Positions 55,268-64,000 of a stretch of DNA of 64,000 nt are shown piece by piece; position 1 is the stretch's first letter, and each line of letters starts with the position of its first letter. The position numbers were made by a program, and so were the translations under genes. The DNA is taken from positions 682,001-746,000 of the forward strand of contig JADKEB010000031.1 of the NCBI GenBank assembly GCA_016718205.1, given 5' to 3'. The notes under the pieces were generated by a model. The model had not been told where the DNA came from. It saw only the letters and a list, made by a program, of their open reading frames with translations, and did not search any database. Source of the stretch: Saprospiraceae bacterium. Lineage in GTDB: Bacteria; Bacteroidota; Bacteroidia; Chitinophagales; Saprospiraceae.

Positions 55268-55582
55268 TTATAAGTGTGCAGCTAATTTTGCTTCCAAAGC
55301 AGCTTTGGTAATGACTCCTACCTGCTTATCTACAACCCGTCCATCTTTAATAATCAAAATGGTAGGAATACTTCTAATGCCATATTTCATAGAAATTTCA
55401 GGATTTTCGTCGACGTTGACCTTACCTATAGTTGCTTTTCCCTCGTATTGAGTGGATAGGTCATCGATAATAGGACCTATGAGGCGGCAAGGACCACACC
55501 ATTCTGCCCAAAAATCTACTACTGATACACCACCTGCTAAAGCTGCTTCCTGAAAATTAGTGTCTGTAAATTGAAATGCCAT
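55268..55582 (-). CDS. trxA: Thioredoxin
   Basis: 104 residues with the active site FWAEWCGPCRLI and the cis-Pro region RSIPTILIIKDG. Cytosolic disulfide reductant. Start is MAFQFTD at 55582. Separate gene. Confidence 0.94.
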   Translation of the reverse strand: MAFQFTDTNFQEAALAGGVSVVDFWAEWCGPCRLIGPIIDDLSTQYEGKATIGKVNVDENPEISMKYGIRSIPTILIIKDGRVVDKQVGVITKAALEAKLAAHL

Positions 55583-55707
55583 ATTAATTGTCAAATTTTA
55601 GTTTAAATAATTTATTTTTTCAATAAAAGTACTAACACGACATATTTACAAAAAGTTGCATAATTATTTGGAAAAATTCTTAATAATTTGCTAACATAAA
55701 AACTGTC

Positions 55708-55908
55708 CTATTTCTTACAGGTATTTATACCTAATAAAGGATAGAGCGGACAGAAACTTATCAGGCTCGTCAAAGCAAAAACTATTGCCAGAATACCGAG
55801 GACTATTCCAAGAGTACCGCTGATAGTACCATTATAGTATAAAAAAGCAATTACAGCTGCAAGTACGAGTCTGATGATTTTATCAGTGCCTCCCATATTT
55901 TTTGTCAT
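55708..55908 (-). CDS. DUF2892 family membrane protein
   Basis: 66 residues with two helices (12-30, 33-50) and a CPLY motif followed by a final Cys. Matches DUF2892 (YgaP-type membrane part) in length and pattern; these often accompany rhodanese proteins and may pass small sulfur species, though here the nearest rhodanese is far away. Confidence 0.88.
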   Translation of the reverse strand: MTKNMGGTDKIIRLVLAAVIAFLYYNGTISGTLGIVLGILAIVFALTSLISFCPLYPLLGINTCKK

Positions 55909-56006
55909 GATAAAAAGAATTTAAATGGTTATTAAATGATTTCAAAAACAAAATTAGACATTTAGTACTCTTATTTCTTGTGACAAATATCACAATTAAA
56001 GAATTT

Positions 56007-56627
56007 TTATAAAATTTTTTCAATTTTGATATACTGTTCCGTTTCGAGCTTTTTGATGATGCGCGTCACCACTTCCCGAGATGTACCCAAATCTGTTGAA
56101 ATCTCTTTATGTGTGACTCTGACTCCTTCTTTACCCGATATCTTAGATCTTTCGATCAGGTATTTAAGTATCCTTGTGTCCAATTTTTCAAAAACGACCT
56201 GTCTGAGTGTTTCAAGTAGATCATCATACTTGTGTTGATAGTATTTTAGATAAAAATGATTGAATTCAGGAAATTTTTTAGTCCACTTCAATACATCTTC
56301 GCCCGGCAAAGTCAGGATAGTGGTAGTGTCCTCAGCAATAGCGCAAATCTTACTCACTTCATTATTCAGCAATGCCGAAAATGACATGATACAACTTTCG
56401 TTCTCCCTGATATAATAAAGCAGAAATTCCTTTTCGTCCCCATAAGCAAAAACTTTGACCCTTCCAGAAAGTACTATCGGCAGTACTTTTACATACTGTC
56501 CCAATCGAAGTATTTGAGTGCCTGCAGGAACATCAATTATTTTTGATTTTGCGTAGATTTCATCAATGAGTTCATCACTGAACAATTTCAATTTTTGCCT
56601 TAAACTAGTTTTATCCCATTCTATCAT
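56007..56627 (-). CDS. Crp/Fnr family transcription regulator
   Basis: 206 residues: cyclic-nucleotide-type beta roll (residues 20-120, IVLSGRVKVFAYGDEKEFLL), then winged HTH THKEISTDLGTSREVVTRI. No Cys cluster for an FeS centre is visible, so it is not FNR proper. It overlaps the ZIP gene by 4 bases and probably regulates it or a nearby redox gene. Confidence 0.88.
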   Translation of the reverse strand: MIEWDKTSLRQKLKLFSDELIDEIYAKSKIIDVPAGTQILRLGQYVKVLPIVLSGRVKVFAYGDEKEFLLYYIRENESCIMSFSALLNNEVSKICAIAEDTTTILTLPGEDVLKWTKKFPEFNHFYLKYYQHKYDDLLETLRQVVFEKLDTRILKYLIERSKISGKEGVRVTHKEISTDLGTSREVVTRIIKKLETEQYIKIEKIL

Positions 56628-57442
56628 CCCAAAGCTACATCTAGTGTCATCATAATGATAAACCCTAATATAAATCCAAGGGTGGCGATATCCGTATTAT
56701 TGGCCATTTGGGTTTCAGGAATCACCTCTTCTACCACCACAAAAATCATAGCTCCCGCAGCAAATGCCAATGCATATGGCAATACAGGTACAAAAAAATT
56801 GACTGCCACAGCACCAATAACCGCTGCCACCGGCTCTACTAATGCCGATGACTGACCATAAAGAAAGCTTTTTGTATTAGACATGCCCATACGTTTCAGA
56901 GGCATAGAGACGGCTATACCTTCAGGAAAATTCTGAATACCTATACCCAATGCCAGAATGACTGCAGCTGTGATAGATGTTTCCGGAACTCCCGCTGCTA
57001 CACCTCCAAAAAGTACACCGATGGCAAGTCCTTCAGGAATATTGTGGAGGGTAATGGCCAAAACTAACAGTGTGGTCTTTTGCCACGGCGATTTTACACC
57101 TTCAGATTCCTGAAAATTAATGTGCAAGTGTGGTAATGTTTTATCAAGCAAAAATATAAAAAGTGCTCCCAGGAAGAATCCCACCGCAGAAGGCATTACT
57201 TTGGTAAAACCATCTCCATGACTCATCTCTATGGCAGGAGCAAGAAGGCTCCAAAAACTGGCAGCTACCATTACTCCACCCGTAAACCCCAATGTGCCAT
57301 CCAAAAAGGTTCTGTTCATTGTCTTAAAAAAGAAAACACAAGACGCTCCTATAGCAGTCAAAGCCCAAGTAAACAATGTGGCCAAAAATGCTCCTTGGAC
57401 GGGAGATATGGTTTCGAAATATGATATGATATTATCCAACAC
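56624..57442 (-). CDS. ZIP family metal transporter
   Basis: 272 residues, eight helices. HNIPEGLAIGVLFGG (helix IV) and QNFPEGIAVSMPL (helix V) are the ZIP metal-path motifs; a His-containing loop lies between helices III and IV. Imports Zn or similar divalent metals. Coupled to the Crp/Fnr gene. Confidence 0.9.
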   Translation of the reverse strand: MLDNIISYFETISPVQGAFLATLFTWALTAIGASCVFFFKTMNRTFLDGTLGFTGGVMVAASFWSLLAPAIEMSHGDGFTKVMPSAVGFFLGALFIFLLDKTLPHLHINFQESEGVKSPWQKTTLLVLAITLHNIPEGLAIGVLFGGVAAGVPETSITAAVILALGIGIQNFPEGIAVSMPLKRMGMSNTKSFLYGQSSALVEPVAAVIGAVAVNFFVPVLPYALAFAAGAMIFVVVEEVIPETQMANNTDIATLGFILGFIIMMTLDVALG

Positions 57443-57839
57443 CTGAATTTATACATTTTGAATACAGCAAATTTAATCTAAATATCGAGTAAATGCCAAA
57501 TGCTCAATTGTATATTTTAAATATTTTAAATAAAAGAATTTATAAACATGTTTGCTTCTTTGAATTCAGTATTTGAATATCTGGAAAATAAGAAAAAATG
57601 TTGGTATGACAAATTGATTTTGCCAATGATCGTGTAGAAAAATCCAAAGAATGAGTCCACTCCGACAAGTAATTTGATTATCAAGTTTGTCGTAGTGTCC
57701 CGCGACGATACCATATCACCAGGCTTCCAGCCAGCATTGTTAATGATCATCATTTTGTGCACTCTCAGGCAAGATGCCTGCTGAAACTGCATCGAAGCTA
57801 GGAAGCTAGGACGAGCGATGACGAACGATGGCGTATATA

Positions 57840-58007
57840 CTAGTGCTATGTTAAGGTTAAATTGACGGATGACTTATTGTATCTTTCATTTGCTCTTCGT
57901 TGATGAACCCCTTTCTTAGCTACGGCTAAGGTCGGGAACCATCGCCTTGATCAAAAGAAAAATCTACTTATAATTGATCCGCCATTCAACACTTACCATA
58001 ACACTAG
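57840..58007. mobile_element. MITE-like element, family B, copy 2
   Basis: 168 bp between CTAGTGCTATGTTAAGG (57840) and CATAACACTAG (ending 58007), inverted ends with a few mismatches. Over the inner length it aligns with 51303-51463. No frame. It lies in the 605-base gap 57443-58047; the rest of that gap shows no convincing gene. Confidence 0.8.
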
Positions 58008-58047
58008 CAATAATTCAAAATCACCAAGATAGTACGAATGAATGTAA

Positions 58048-58917
58048 TTAAGCCCCCAAATAGTTTTTCAACAATTTACTTCTGTTGACTGATCTAAGCT
58101 TATTGATGGCTTTATCTTTGATTTGACGGACTCTTTCTCTGGTAAGACCAAATTTATCACCTATATCTTCGAGTGACATAGGGTGTTCGATTCCTATACC
58201 AAAATATAATTTGATAACATCTGCCTGTCTGTCAGTGAGTGTGTTGAGTGATCGTTCGATCTCTCTTCTCAATGATTCTTTATATTCCAGGGCAGAATCC
58301 GTATCCGGAGTACTGTTGTTTTCCAGTACATCGAGCAATGAATTGTCTTCTCCGTCGATAAAAGGTGCATCCATGGAAACATGTCTCGCAGCTACACCCA
58401 ATGTAGTTTCTACTTCTTCAGTAGGTATTTCCAGCAACTCTGCAAGCTCTTCAGGAGAAGGCTCTCTTTCAAATTCCTGTTCAAGTTCTGAAAATGCTCT
58501 GTTTATTTTGTTTAGTGAACCAACTTTATTAAGCGGTAGTCTTACGATTCTGGATTGTTCTGCAAGTGCCTGCAGGATAGACTGACGAATCCACCAAACT
58601 GCATAAGATATAAATTTAAATCCACGGGTTTCGTCAAATCGTTGCGCTGCTTTGATTAAGCCTAAATTACCTTCATTGATAAGATCACTGAGCGATAAAC
58701 CCTGATTTTGATATTGTTTAGCTACTGAAACCACAAAACGAAGATTGGCTTTAGTAAGTCTTTCTAATGCTTCCTGATCTCCTTCCTTAATTTTCTGTGC
58801 GAGATCAACTTCTTCTTCAGGAGTCAATAGGTCGACTTTACCAATTTCCTGGAGATATTTTTCAAGAGACTGACTCTCTCTGTTAGTAATTGATTTAGTT
58901 ATTTTTAACTGTCTCAT
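58048..58917 (-). CDS. rpoD: Primary sigma factor RpoD (Bacteroidota type)
   Basis: 289 residues: short region 1, then region 2 ([32 protein letters not shown]), region 3 and region 4 ([20 protein letters not shown]). It lacks the long N-terminal part of proteobacterial RpoD, as usual in this phylum. The TATCTTTG promoter box at 58965-58972 lies 48 bases upstream. Confidence 0.94.
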   Translation of the reverse strand: MRQLKITKSITNRESQSLEKYLQEIGKVDLLTPEEEVDLAQKIKEGDQEALERLTKANLRFVVSVAKQYQNQGLSLSDLINEGNLGLIKAAQRFDETRGFKFISYAVWWIRQSILQALAEQSRIVRLPLNKVGSLNKINRAFSELEQEFEREPSPEELAELLEIPTEEVETTLGVAARHVSMDAPFIDGEDNSLLDVLENNSTPDTDSALEYKESLRREIERSLNTLTDRQADVIKLYFGIGIEHPMSLEDIGDKFGLTRERVRQIKDKAINKLRSVNRSKLLKNYLGA

Positions 58918-58964
58918 TATGAGTATTTAATACACTTGTGAGTAAGGATTTTTGAAAAGAGCCG

Positions 58965-58972
58965 CAAAGATA
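58965..58972 (-). promoter_or_regulatory. rpoD -7 box
   Basis: Minus-strand TATCTTTG fits TAnnTTTG. Confidence 0.5.
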
Positions 58973-59175
58973 ACATTATTTTCACTTTTCTTGATATCAA
59001 TTTTGACTATTATAGAAAATAATAACATTGCTTAAGAAAAAATAGTTTTTAAAACAAGATGTATAAGACAATTAAAATTTAAATATTTGTAAAAAAAGTT
59101 CATTTGTTTTGACAATTGGAAAATTTATTTTTTATTGCGCCTTTATTTAAAACTATATATAAGTAATTCACCGCG

Positions 59176-59556
59176 ATGAAAAGGGAAAGATTGGATATGG
59201 AGTTTATTTTTAGGGCGTCACCCACGATTATTTATAATTTTGTGACGACTCCTTCATGTTTGGTACGATGGTACTGTATTGAGGTGGATATTACTAATGA
59301 TGCGTATACTTTCTACTGGCAAGGAAGTAGTGAATCAGCCATCCTTATAGACGATATCGAAGATGAAAGAGTGCGATTTATATGGGATGATGCTGATGAT
59401 CCTAATGAGTTTCTTGAATTCAGATTGTATAAATCAGACATCACTAATGAAACTGTGCTCGAAATCACAGACTTCTGTGATAGTGATGAAGTCCAGGAAG
59501 TAAAAGATCTATGGCATACATTGATGATTGAACTTAAGAAAGAATGTGGAGGATAA
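59176..59556 (+). CDS. START-like domain protein
   Basis: 126 residues; a helix-grip fold: DMEFIFRASPTIIYNFVTTP, CLVRWYC, IRFIWDD-type strands and LKDLWHTLMIELK-type C-terminal helix. This small family is common in Bacteroidota and its ligand is unknown. Confidence 0.85.
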   Translation: MKRERLDMEFIFRASPTIIYNFVTTPSCLVRWYCIEVDITNDAYTFYWQGSSESAILIDDIEDERVRFIWDDADDPNEFLEFRLYKSDITNETVLEITDFCDSDEVQEVKDLWHTLMIELKKECGG

Positions 59557-59584
59557 TATCTAATCCCGTTCAAAAATTCATATA

Positions 59585-60748
59585 TTGAAAATAATAGCAA
59601 AAACCCTTGAAAATCTGGAACATGTTCTTGCAACGGAACTGGAGGCTATAGGTGCAGAAGACATTCAGATTCTAAAAAGAGCTGTCACATACCAGGGCGA
59701 TCTGTCCATTTTATATAAATCCAATCTACTTTTGAGAACATGCCTTCGGGTCTTGGTATTTATCAAAGAATTTCCGGTAAAGAATGAGTCTGATTTATAC
59801 GCTGAAATTAAAGACATGCCTTGGGAGGACTACCTGGGAGTGGATGATACTTTTGCCATTGATTCTATAGTCAATTCAGATCAATTCCGACATGCCAACT
59901 ATATCGCACTAAAGGCTAAAGATGCCATAGCTGACAGATTCAGAGACAAATATGGAAAAAGACCGAGTGTGGATGTAAAAAGTCCTGATTTAAAAATCAA
60001 CGTCCATATACGTCAAAACATCGTTACCATAAGTCTGGACAGCAGTGGTTCGTCATTACATATGAGGGGTTACAGGAAAAATCATGTGGACGCCCCATTA
60101 AATGAGGTACTTGCTGCAGGTTTGATCTTGCTTTCAGGATGGGATAAAAAATCTCCTCTGATAGATCCCATGTGCGGCTCGGGTACGATTTTGTGTGAAG
60201 CCGCAATGATAGCATCTAATCGACCACCTCAGAAAATAAACAGAAATTTCACTTTTATGAAATGGAAAAATTTTAATTCTGAGTTGTACGAGCAGGTCTG
60301 TAATGATGCAGTAAATGGAATAATTCATAGCAACCTGCCGCCCATCTCAGGTGAAGATAAGATAAAATCCGCTGTCCAGGCAGCGATGGTCAATATAACA
60401 GAAGCTGGTCTAAGTGATTTGATTACTGTGGAACAAAATGATTTTTTTTATCATGATGACGCACAAAATACTACTTTGATTTTTAACCCGCCATATGATG
60501 CCAGACTAAAAGAGGACGATGTTACAGATTTTTATAAACATATAGGTGACAAACTGAAAATGTCGTTTAAAAACTGTACTGCATGGATTATTTCAGGTCA
60601 TCTTGATGCTTTGAAGCATGTGGGACTCAGACCTTCATCAAAGAAGGCACTTCTAAATGGTGAAATTCCATCCTTGTTCTGTAAATATGAGATGTATGAA
60701 GGCAGTAAAAAAGAAAAGTGGAAACAAAGGGTGCACCATGAAGACTAA
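59585..60748 (+). CDS. RlmL/YcbY-like class I SAM-dependent RNA methyltransferase
   Basis: 387 residues. An N-terminal THUMP-type domain (to about residue 155) precedes a Rossmann methyltransferase with SAM-binding DPMCGSGTILCEAA and the N-methylation motif NPPYD. It methylates a guanine N2 in 23S rRNA in better-known relatives. The start is TTG at 59585. Confidence 0.9.
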   Translation: MKIIAKTLENLEHVLATELEAIGAEDIQILKRAVTYQGDLSILYKSNLLLRTCLRVLVFIKEFPVKNESDLYAEIKDMPWEDYLGVDDTFAIDSIVNSDQFRHANYIALKAKDAIADRFRDKYGKRPSVDVKSPDLKINVHIRQNIVTISLDSSGSSLHMRGYRKNHVDAPLNEVLAAGLILLSGWDKKSPLIDPMCGSGTILCEAAMIASNRPPQKINRNFTFMKWKNFNSELYEQVCNDAVNGIIHSNLPPISGEDKIKSAVQAAMVNITEAGLSDLITVEQNDFFYHDDAQNTTLIFNPPYDARLKEDDVTDFYKHIGDKLKMSFKNCTAWIISGHLDALKHVGLRPSSKKALLNGEIPSLFCKYEMYEGSKKEKWKQRVHHED

Positions 60749-61055
60749 ATATAAATTGCTCCAATGGGTTTTTGTTTTGATGTGTGTGATGGGTTTATCC
60801 ATTGGATATCAAGCCAATGCTCAAACTTATCAAAAATATAAAGAAACTGATACAACACATATGAGGGAATGGTTATCGTTTAGACCTCAGATGTCATCTA
60901 ACAACGATTCTAGGTTTACAAATGTAAAGTTTAAAGCCGACAACCTGCCTTTTTTCTGCAAAATAGAACATAAAATAGAAGTTAAGAGTAGGATTCCATT
61001 CCGATTCAGAATAGGAGACCTTAATTATGTTAACATGCTTGAAAATAAAAAATAA
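60738..61055 (+). CDS. Exported hypothetical protein (105 aa)
   Basis: Signal peptide KYKLLQWVFVLMCVMGLSIG (residues 4-23, cleavage after NAQ). The mature part is short, basic and ends LNYVNMLENKK. The ATG at 60738 overlaps the methyltransferase stop by 11 bases and is the only start giving a signal peptide. Family unknown. Confidence 0.8.
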   Translation: MKTKYKLLQWVFVLMCVMGLSIGYQANAQTYQKYKETDTTHMREWLSFRPQMSSNNDSRFTNVKFKADNLPFFCKIEHKIEVKSRIPFRFRIGDLNYVNMLENKK

Positions 61056-61096
61056 AGCATTATCTTTGTAGTATTAAACATAAAATAAAAGTTGAT

Positions 61097-61687
61097 ATGA
61101 ATGCAATCCTAAAAAAAATCACAATTCTGATTTTCGCAGTTTCAACTATTTTTCTGGCATGTAACAAAGATCCTGAAGTCATAACAGGCTGTACAGATCC
61201 ACTTGGGGATAATTTCAATGCACAGGCTGCTGTGGATAATGCTACATGCACGTATCAGAAAAGATTTCTTGGAGAATACAATGGTGAATTTAAATGTAAA
61301 GGATCTTTTGCAGCAGTCTTTACTATGGCTCAATTAAAAGTAACTGAATTGATCAAAAAAGATGAAGTCAATATCATCATAGAATCTACAATAGGACCAC
61401 TGCCGGTAATGGGTAAATTGACTAAAGATACAGTATCTGTAGATGCCACTTTGACCAATATAAAAGTAAAAGTAGGAGATGTTGTCCCGGGAGGCGGAGA
61501 TGCTCAGGTGTTGGTAGAAGGAAAAATTAAAACAAAACTAAAAATCAGTGCTGATAATAAAACCCTGACAGGCCTGATCGGCCTTGAATTAATCACTAAA
61601 GAAGCTACAACCCTTGGAGGAATTATTCCCATTGCGGCCGGAACTTCTTTGAAAGATGAATGCGATTTTAAGGGTATCAAAAAGTAA
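61097..61687 (+). CDS. Lipoprotein (196 aa)
   Basis: Lipobox ISTIFLAC at residues 13-20. The mature protein has an N-terminal segment with two Cys (GCTDPLGDNF, NATCTYQ) and a beta-rich remainder with KVGDVVPGGGDAQVLVEGK. The N-terminal Cys block resembles repeat-like segments seen in surface lipoproteins. Function unknown. Confidence 0.82.
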   Translation: MNAILKKITILIFAVSTIFLACNKDPEVITGCTDPLGDNFNAQAAVDNATCTYQKRFLGEYNGEFKCKGSFAAVFTMAQLKVTELIKKDEVNIIIESTIGPLPVMGKLTKDTVSVDATLTNIKVKVGDVVPGGGDAQVLVEGKIKTKLKISADNKTLTGLIGLELITKEATTLGGIIPIAAGTSLKDECDFKGIKK

Positions 61688-61696
61688 TTTTGAGGA

Positions 61697-62419
61697 TCAA
61701 ATAAGATCAAATAAATTATTAACCCCTATCGTCCTTTCTACTGTAAATCCTTCCGCAAATTCAGCACCTATATCGCGTCCATAAGTCCTGTTTTTTGCTT
61801 TGATAAATTCAATGAAGTCATTACCTGAAATAGGAGTAGAAGGTTCATTTGAGTCCGGATTGAAAAACTGTGAGCTGTAAGCCATGATGGTAGCCAGTTT
61901 CTTATCCATATATGCCGAAATATCTACTACAAGGTCAGCTTTAAGATTTCTATCCTGTATATAATGGTATACGGACTTTGGTCTCCATGCATTTTGTTCT
62001 ATATTATCCTCTCGTGTGGTTTTTATCTTTCTCAGGCCTGAAAAAAAACATGCATCACTGATAAGTTTTGAAGCCCTGCCATGGTCAGGATGTCTGTCAG
62101 AAATGGCATTGCACAAAACTATTTCCGGCTGAAAAAGCCTGATGACTCCGGCAATTCTTAAAATATGTTGTTCGTCATGAGTAAAAAATCCATCCGCCAT
62201 ACCCAGATTGACTCTTGGCACTTGATCTCCAAAGATTTTTCTGGCAATTTCCGCTTCTTCTAAACGGAGGACGCCATTCCCTCTGGTACCCAATTCTCCT
62301 TGAGTAAGATCGCATAATGCTATCGAAAAGCCCAGATCCAAATGTCGAAGTAATGTTCCCGCAGCACACAACTCTATGTCATCAGGATGCACTCCTATAG
62401 CAAGGATATCTACTTTCAT
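61697..62419 (-). CDS. bshB1: Bacillithiol biosynthesis deacetylase BshB1
   Basis: 240 residues, LmbE-type fold with Zn site GVHPDDIELCAAGTLL and the SDRHPDHGRAS motif. Removes acetyl from GlcNAc-malate in bacillithiol synthesis. Separate gene downstream (minus strand) of fabH. Confidence 0.92.
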   Translation of the reverse strand: MKVDILAIGVHPDDIELCAAGTLLRHLDLGFSIALCDLTQGELGTRGNGVLRLEEAEIARKIFGDQVPRVNLGMADGFFTHDEQHILRIAGVIRLFQPEIVLCNAISDRHPDHGRASKLISDACFFSGLRKIKTTREDNIEQNAWRPKSVYHYIQDRNLKADLVVDISAYMDKKLATIMAYSSQFFNPDSNEPSTPISGNDFIEFIKAKNRTYGRDIGAEFAEGFTVERTIGVNNLFDLI

Positions 62420-62468
62420 CTGTTTAAATTTAGTTTACCCACCTCTGGTGGGCTGATTTTTCGGTCAG

Positions 62469-62528
62469 ATGGAACACCCATTTAATCATCATTCTGTGTG
62501 TCCGTCGGCCGGTCGCGGGTGTTTCATC
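62469..62528. repeat. Long inverted repeat between fabH and bshB1
   Basis: GATGGAACACCC and its near-complement GGGTGTTTCATC bracket about 36 bases with inner self-complementarity. A second short stem CCCACC/GGTGGG is at 62439-62453. Terminator-like or repeat; no gene seen in 62420-62668. Confidence 0.4.
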
Positions 62529-62668
62529 TACAAATTTTAAAAAATTACAAAAACAGCATTGAATTAAACCGGCGGATAAAAGCTTGAAAATAAATGGCGA
62601 TACCTTTTGACCATATGTTTATTCTGATATGTAATGATCCGTAATTCAAGATTCCAAAATTCAATAAT

Positions 62669-63724
62669 TTACCATCTTATCAGCGCACTGCCCCAGGTAA
62701 ATCCACTTCCAAACGCAGCGAGACAAATAAGGTCCCCGTCTTTGACCCTACCGGATTCCCATGCTTCGCTCAGTGCGATAGGTATGGAAGCGGCCGTCGT
62801 ATTGCCGTATTTTTGTATATTATTTACTACTTTTTCATCCGGAAGTCGCATCACTTTTTGAATAAACTGGCTGATACGCAAGTTGGCCTGATGCGGTACA
62901 AGAAGATCAATATCTTCAGATGTCAACCCAGTTTTTGTCAGTGCCTCTTTGATCACTTCCGGAAATTTGACCACAGCTGTTTTGAATACCAATTGTCCGG
63001 TCATATTAGGCGTAAGGAGATTGTCATCCACCATCTTTTGCGTGACAAATACACCTCCGAATGAGTCATGTGGTGGATACCCATATTTTTCTGGGCCAAG
63101 ATGATAACCTCCATGAGATCCCGGGTTTATCATGGCCAACTCCTCGGCATGAGTGCCATCTGAATGCAGACAAGTGATCAAGACACCTTTGCCTTCTTCT
63201 TCAGTAGGTTGCAGCAGGACAGCACCGGCACCATCTCCAAAAATCACAGTCACTGCCCTACCCTCATCAGAAAAATCAAGGCCCATAGAATGCATTTCAG
63301 AACCAACCAAGAGGATATTTTTATACATTCCTGACCTGATAAACTGGTCAGCAACAGAAAGACCATACACGAAACCAGAACACTGATTCCGTATATCCAA
63401 TGCACCTATTTCGGTTTTTGTAATCCCTAATGCTCTTTGCAATAAAACACCACAGCCTGGAAAATAATAGTCAGGGCTTATAGTGGCAAAAATAATAAAA
63501 TCAACGTCCTCGGGTTGTATACCAGCTCTTTCAATGGCTATTCTTGAAGCAATGGCACCCATCGTTGTTGGTGTTTCTTCATGTTTTGCAGCATACCTCC
63601 TTTCTTCTATTCCTGTACGTTCTATAATCCATTCATTAGTTGTATCCATATGTTTGGCCAGTTCTTCATTTTTGACTATTCTCTCCGGCACATAGTGACC
63701 AATACCCGCAATTTTACTCCTCAT
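62669..63724 (-). CDS. fabH: 3-oxoacyl-ACP synthase III (FabH)
   Basis: 351 residues. Catalytic Cys in NQCSGFVYGL, His in LVPHQANLRI and Asn in KYGNTTAASIP, plus the DTTNEWIIERTGIEERR block. It starts fatty-acid synthesis by condensing acyl-CoA with malonyl-ACP. Standard length and a single gene. It is distinct from the KAS III-like gene at 1122. Confidence 0.95.
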   Translation of the reverse strand: MRSKIAGIGHYVPERIVKNEELAKHMDTTNEWIIERTGIEERRYAAKHEETPTTMGAIASRIAIERAGIQPEDVDFIIFATISPDYYFPGCGVLLQRALGITKTEIGALDIRNQCSGFVYGLSVADQFIRSGMYKNILLVGSEMHSMGLDFSDEGRAVTVIFGDGAGAVLLQPTEEEGKGVLITCLHSDGTHAEELAMINPGSHGGYHLGPEKYGYPPHDSFGGVFVTQKMVDDNLLTPNMTGQLVFKTAVVKFPEVIKEALTKTGLTSEDIDLLVPHQANLRISQFIQKVMRLPDEKVVNNIQKYGNTTAASIPIALSEAWESGRVKDGDLICLAAFGSGFTWGSALIRW

Positions 63725-63805
63725 ATTACTGTGTTGTGACTTTAATTATTGAAAATTTGTACAAAGTAATTATATTTACAATCAAAAATAAAATTAACAT
63801 AATAA

Positions 63806-64000
63806 ATGTTTTGGAATAATCTATCGACTGATGAAAAAAACCAAACTATTTTACAGTTACTGGTAAAAATGACAAATGCTGACCTCCTTTTACAGTATGA
63901 AGAATTCAGCTATTTGATATATTTCTGCAGATTGGCAAACTTGATGCAGAACTCATAAAGACCTACCAAAACATGGAAACACACCACAATAATCTTCTGC
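63806..64000 (+). CDS. Partial gene, TerB-like, apparently frameshifted
   Basis: Begins MFWNNLSTDEKNQTILQLLV. The frame closes at TAA after 49 codons, but the next frame continues IFLQIGKLDAELIKTYQNM to the edge. They join if an extra AT is removed from TATATT near 63920. The residues resemble the TerB-like helical proteins found near such genes, but only 65 codons are visible, so the family is a guess. Confidence 0.4.

Noticed and set aside
57526..57792. Minus-strand frame of 88 codons upstream of the ZIP gene
   Set aside because: Odd composition, no promoter, no family signal, next to a MITE-like element; judged to be chance or a degenerate remnant.

Overview
The window looks like a chromosome segment of a member of the Bacteroidota, probably near the Saprospiria. 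Start codons are not preceded by clear Shine-Dalgarno sequences. Several genes follow a TAnnTTTG box, the Bacteroidota -7 promoter element. The primary sigma factor is the short 289-residue Bacteroidota form, and a START-like protein, the bacillithiol deacetylase BshB1 and many lipoproteins and beta-barrel proteins fit the same group. The sequence is AT-rich, no rRNA or tRNA gene was seen, and most genes read on the minus strand. Family names come from reading motifs, not from database searches.

Layout. 1-8100: small lipoprotein, a KAS III-like enzyme, then a plus-strand run of a membrane protein, three family-2 glycosyltransferases and a polytopic mannosyltransferase-like protein. 8200-16000: YaaA, an ABC-F ATPase, an ATPase/nuclease gene flanked by repeated tail-palindrome-head modules, and the RNA repair unit rtcB-prfH-TPR. 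16000-27050: a porin, a frameshifted DsrE gene, a Uma2 protein and a long sulfur locus (CstB-like persulfide dioxygenase, rhodaneses, two split YeeE/YedE thiosulfate transporters, TsdA-like dihaem cytochrome, SoxB-like hydrolase). Together these could import thiosulfate, oxidise it and recycle sulfane sulfur.

28900-45520 is the most unusual part. It holds a dispersed minus-strand system: SWIM zinc-finger protein, DUF5691 protein, MoxR AAA+ ATPase, DUF5682 protein and VWA protein, followed by two unknown proteins and an ATP-grasping polynucleotide ligase-like protein. It has been invaded twice. A hipBA toxin-antitoxin module sits exactly at the SWIM/DUF5691 junction between perfect 52-bp direct repeats. 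A 3.8-kb block with an AlbA-type ATP-binding protein, its decayed paralogue and a TonB-like/TPR pair separates MoxR from DUF5682. DUF5682, VWA and DUF5691 each carry a 1-nt frameshift and VWA also has an in-frame stop, whereas the MoxR, SWIM and ligase genes are open. A roughly 240-bp, almost pure G/C stretch inside the AlbA-type gene is probably an assembly or sequencing artefact and calls for care over the nearby frameshifts.

45600-64000: XRE regulator with DUF2975 protein, an ECF sigma factor with a membrane-anchored barrel-like partner, ArgE-like deacetylase, the nucleoside-salvage run deoB-deoA-deoC, thioredoxin, DUF2892, a Crp/Fnr regulator with a ZIP transporter, rpoD, START-like protein, RlmL-like methyltransferase, two exported small proteins, bshB1, fabH and a truncated gene at the edge. 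Two families of small inverted-repeat elements (MITE-like, about 160-168 bp) are scattered through the window.
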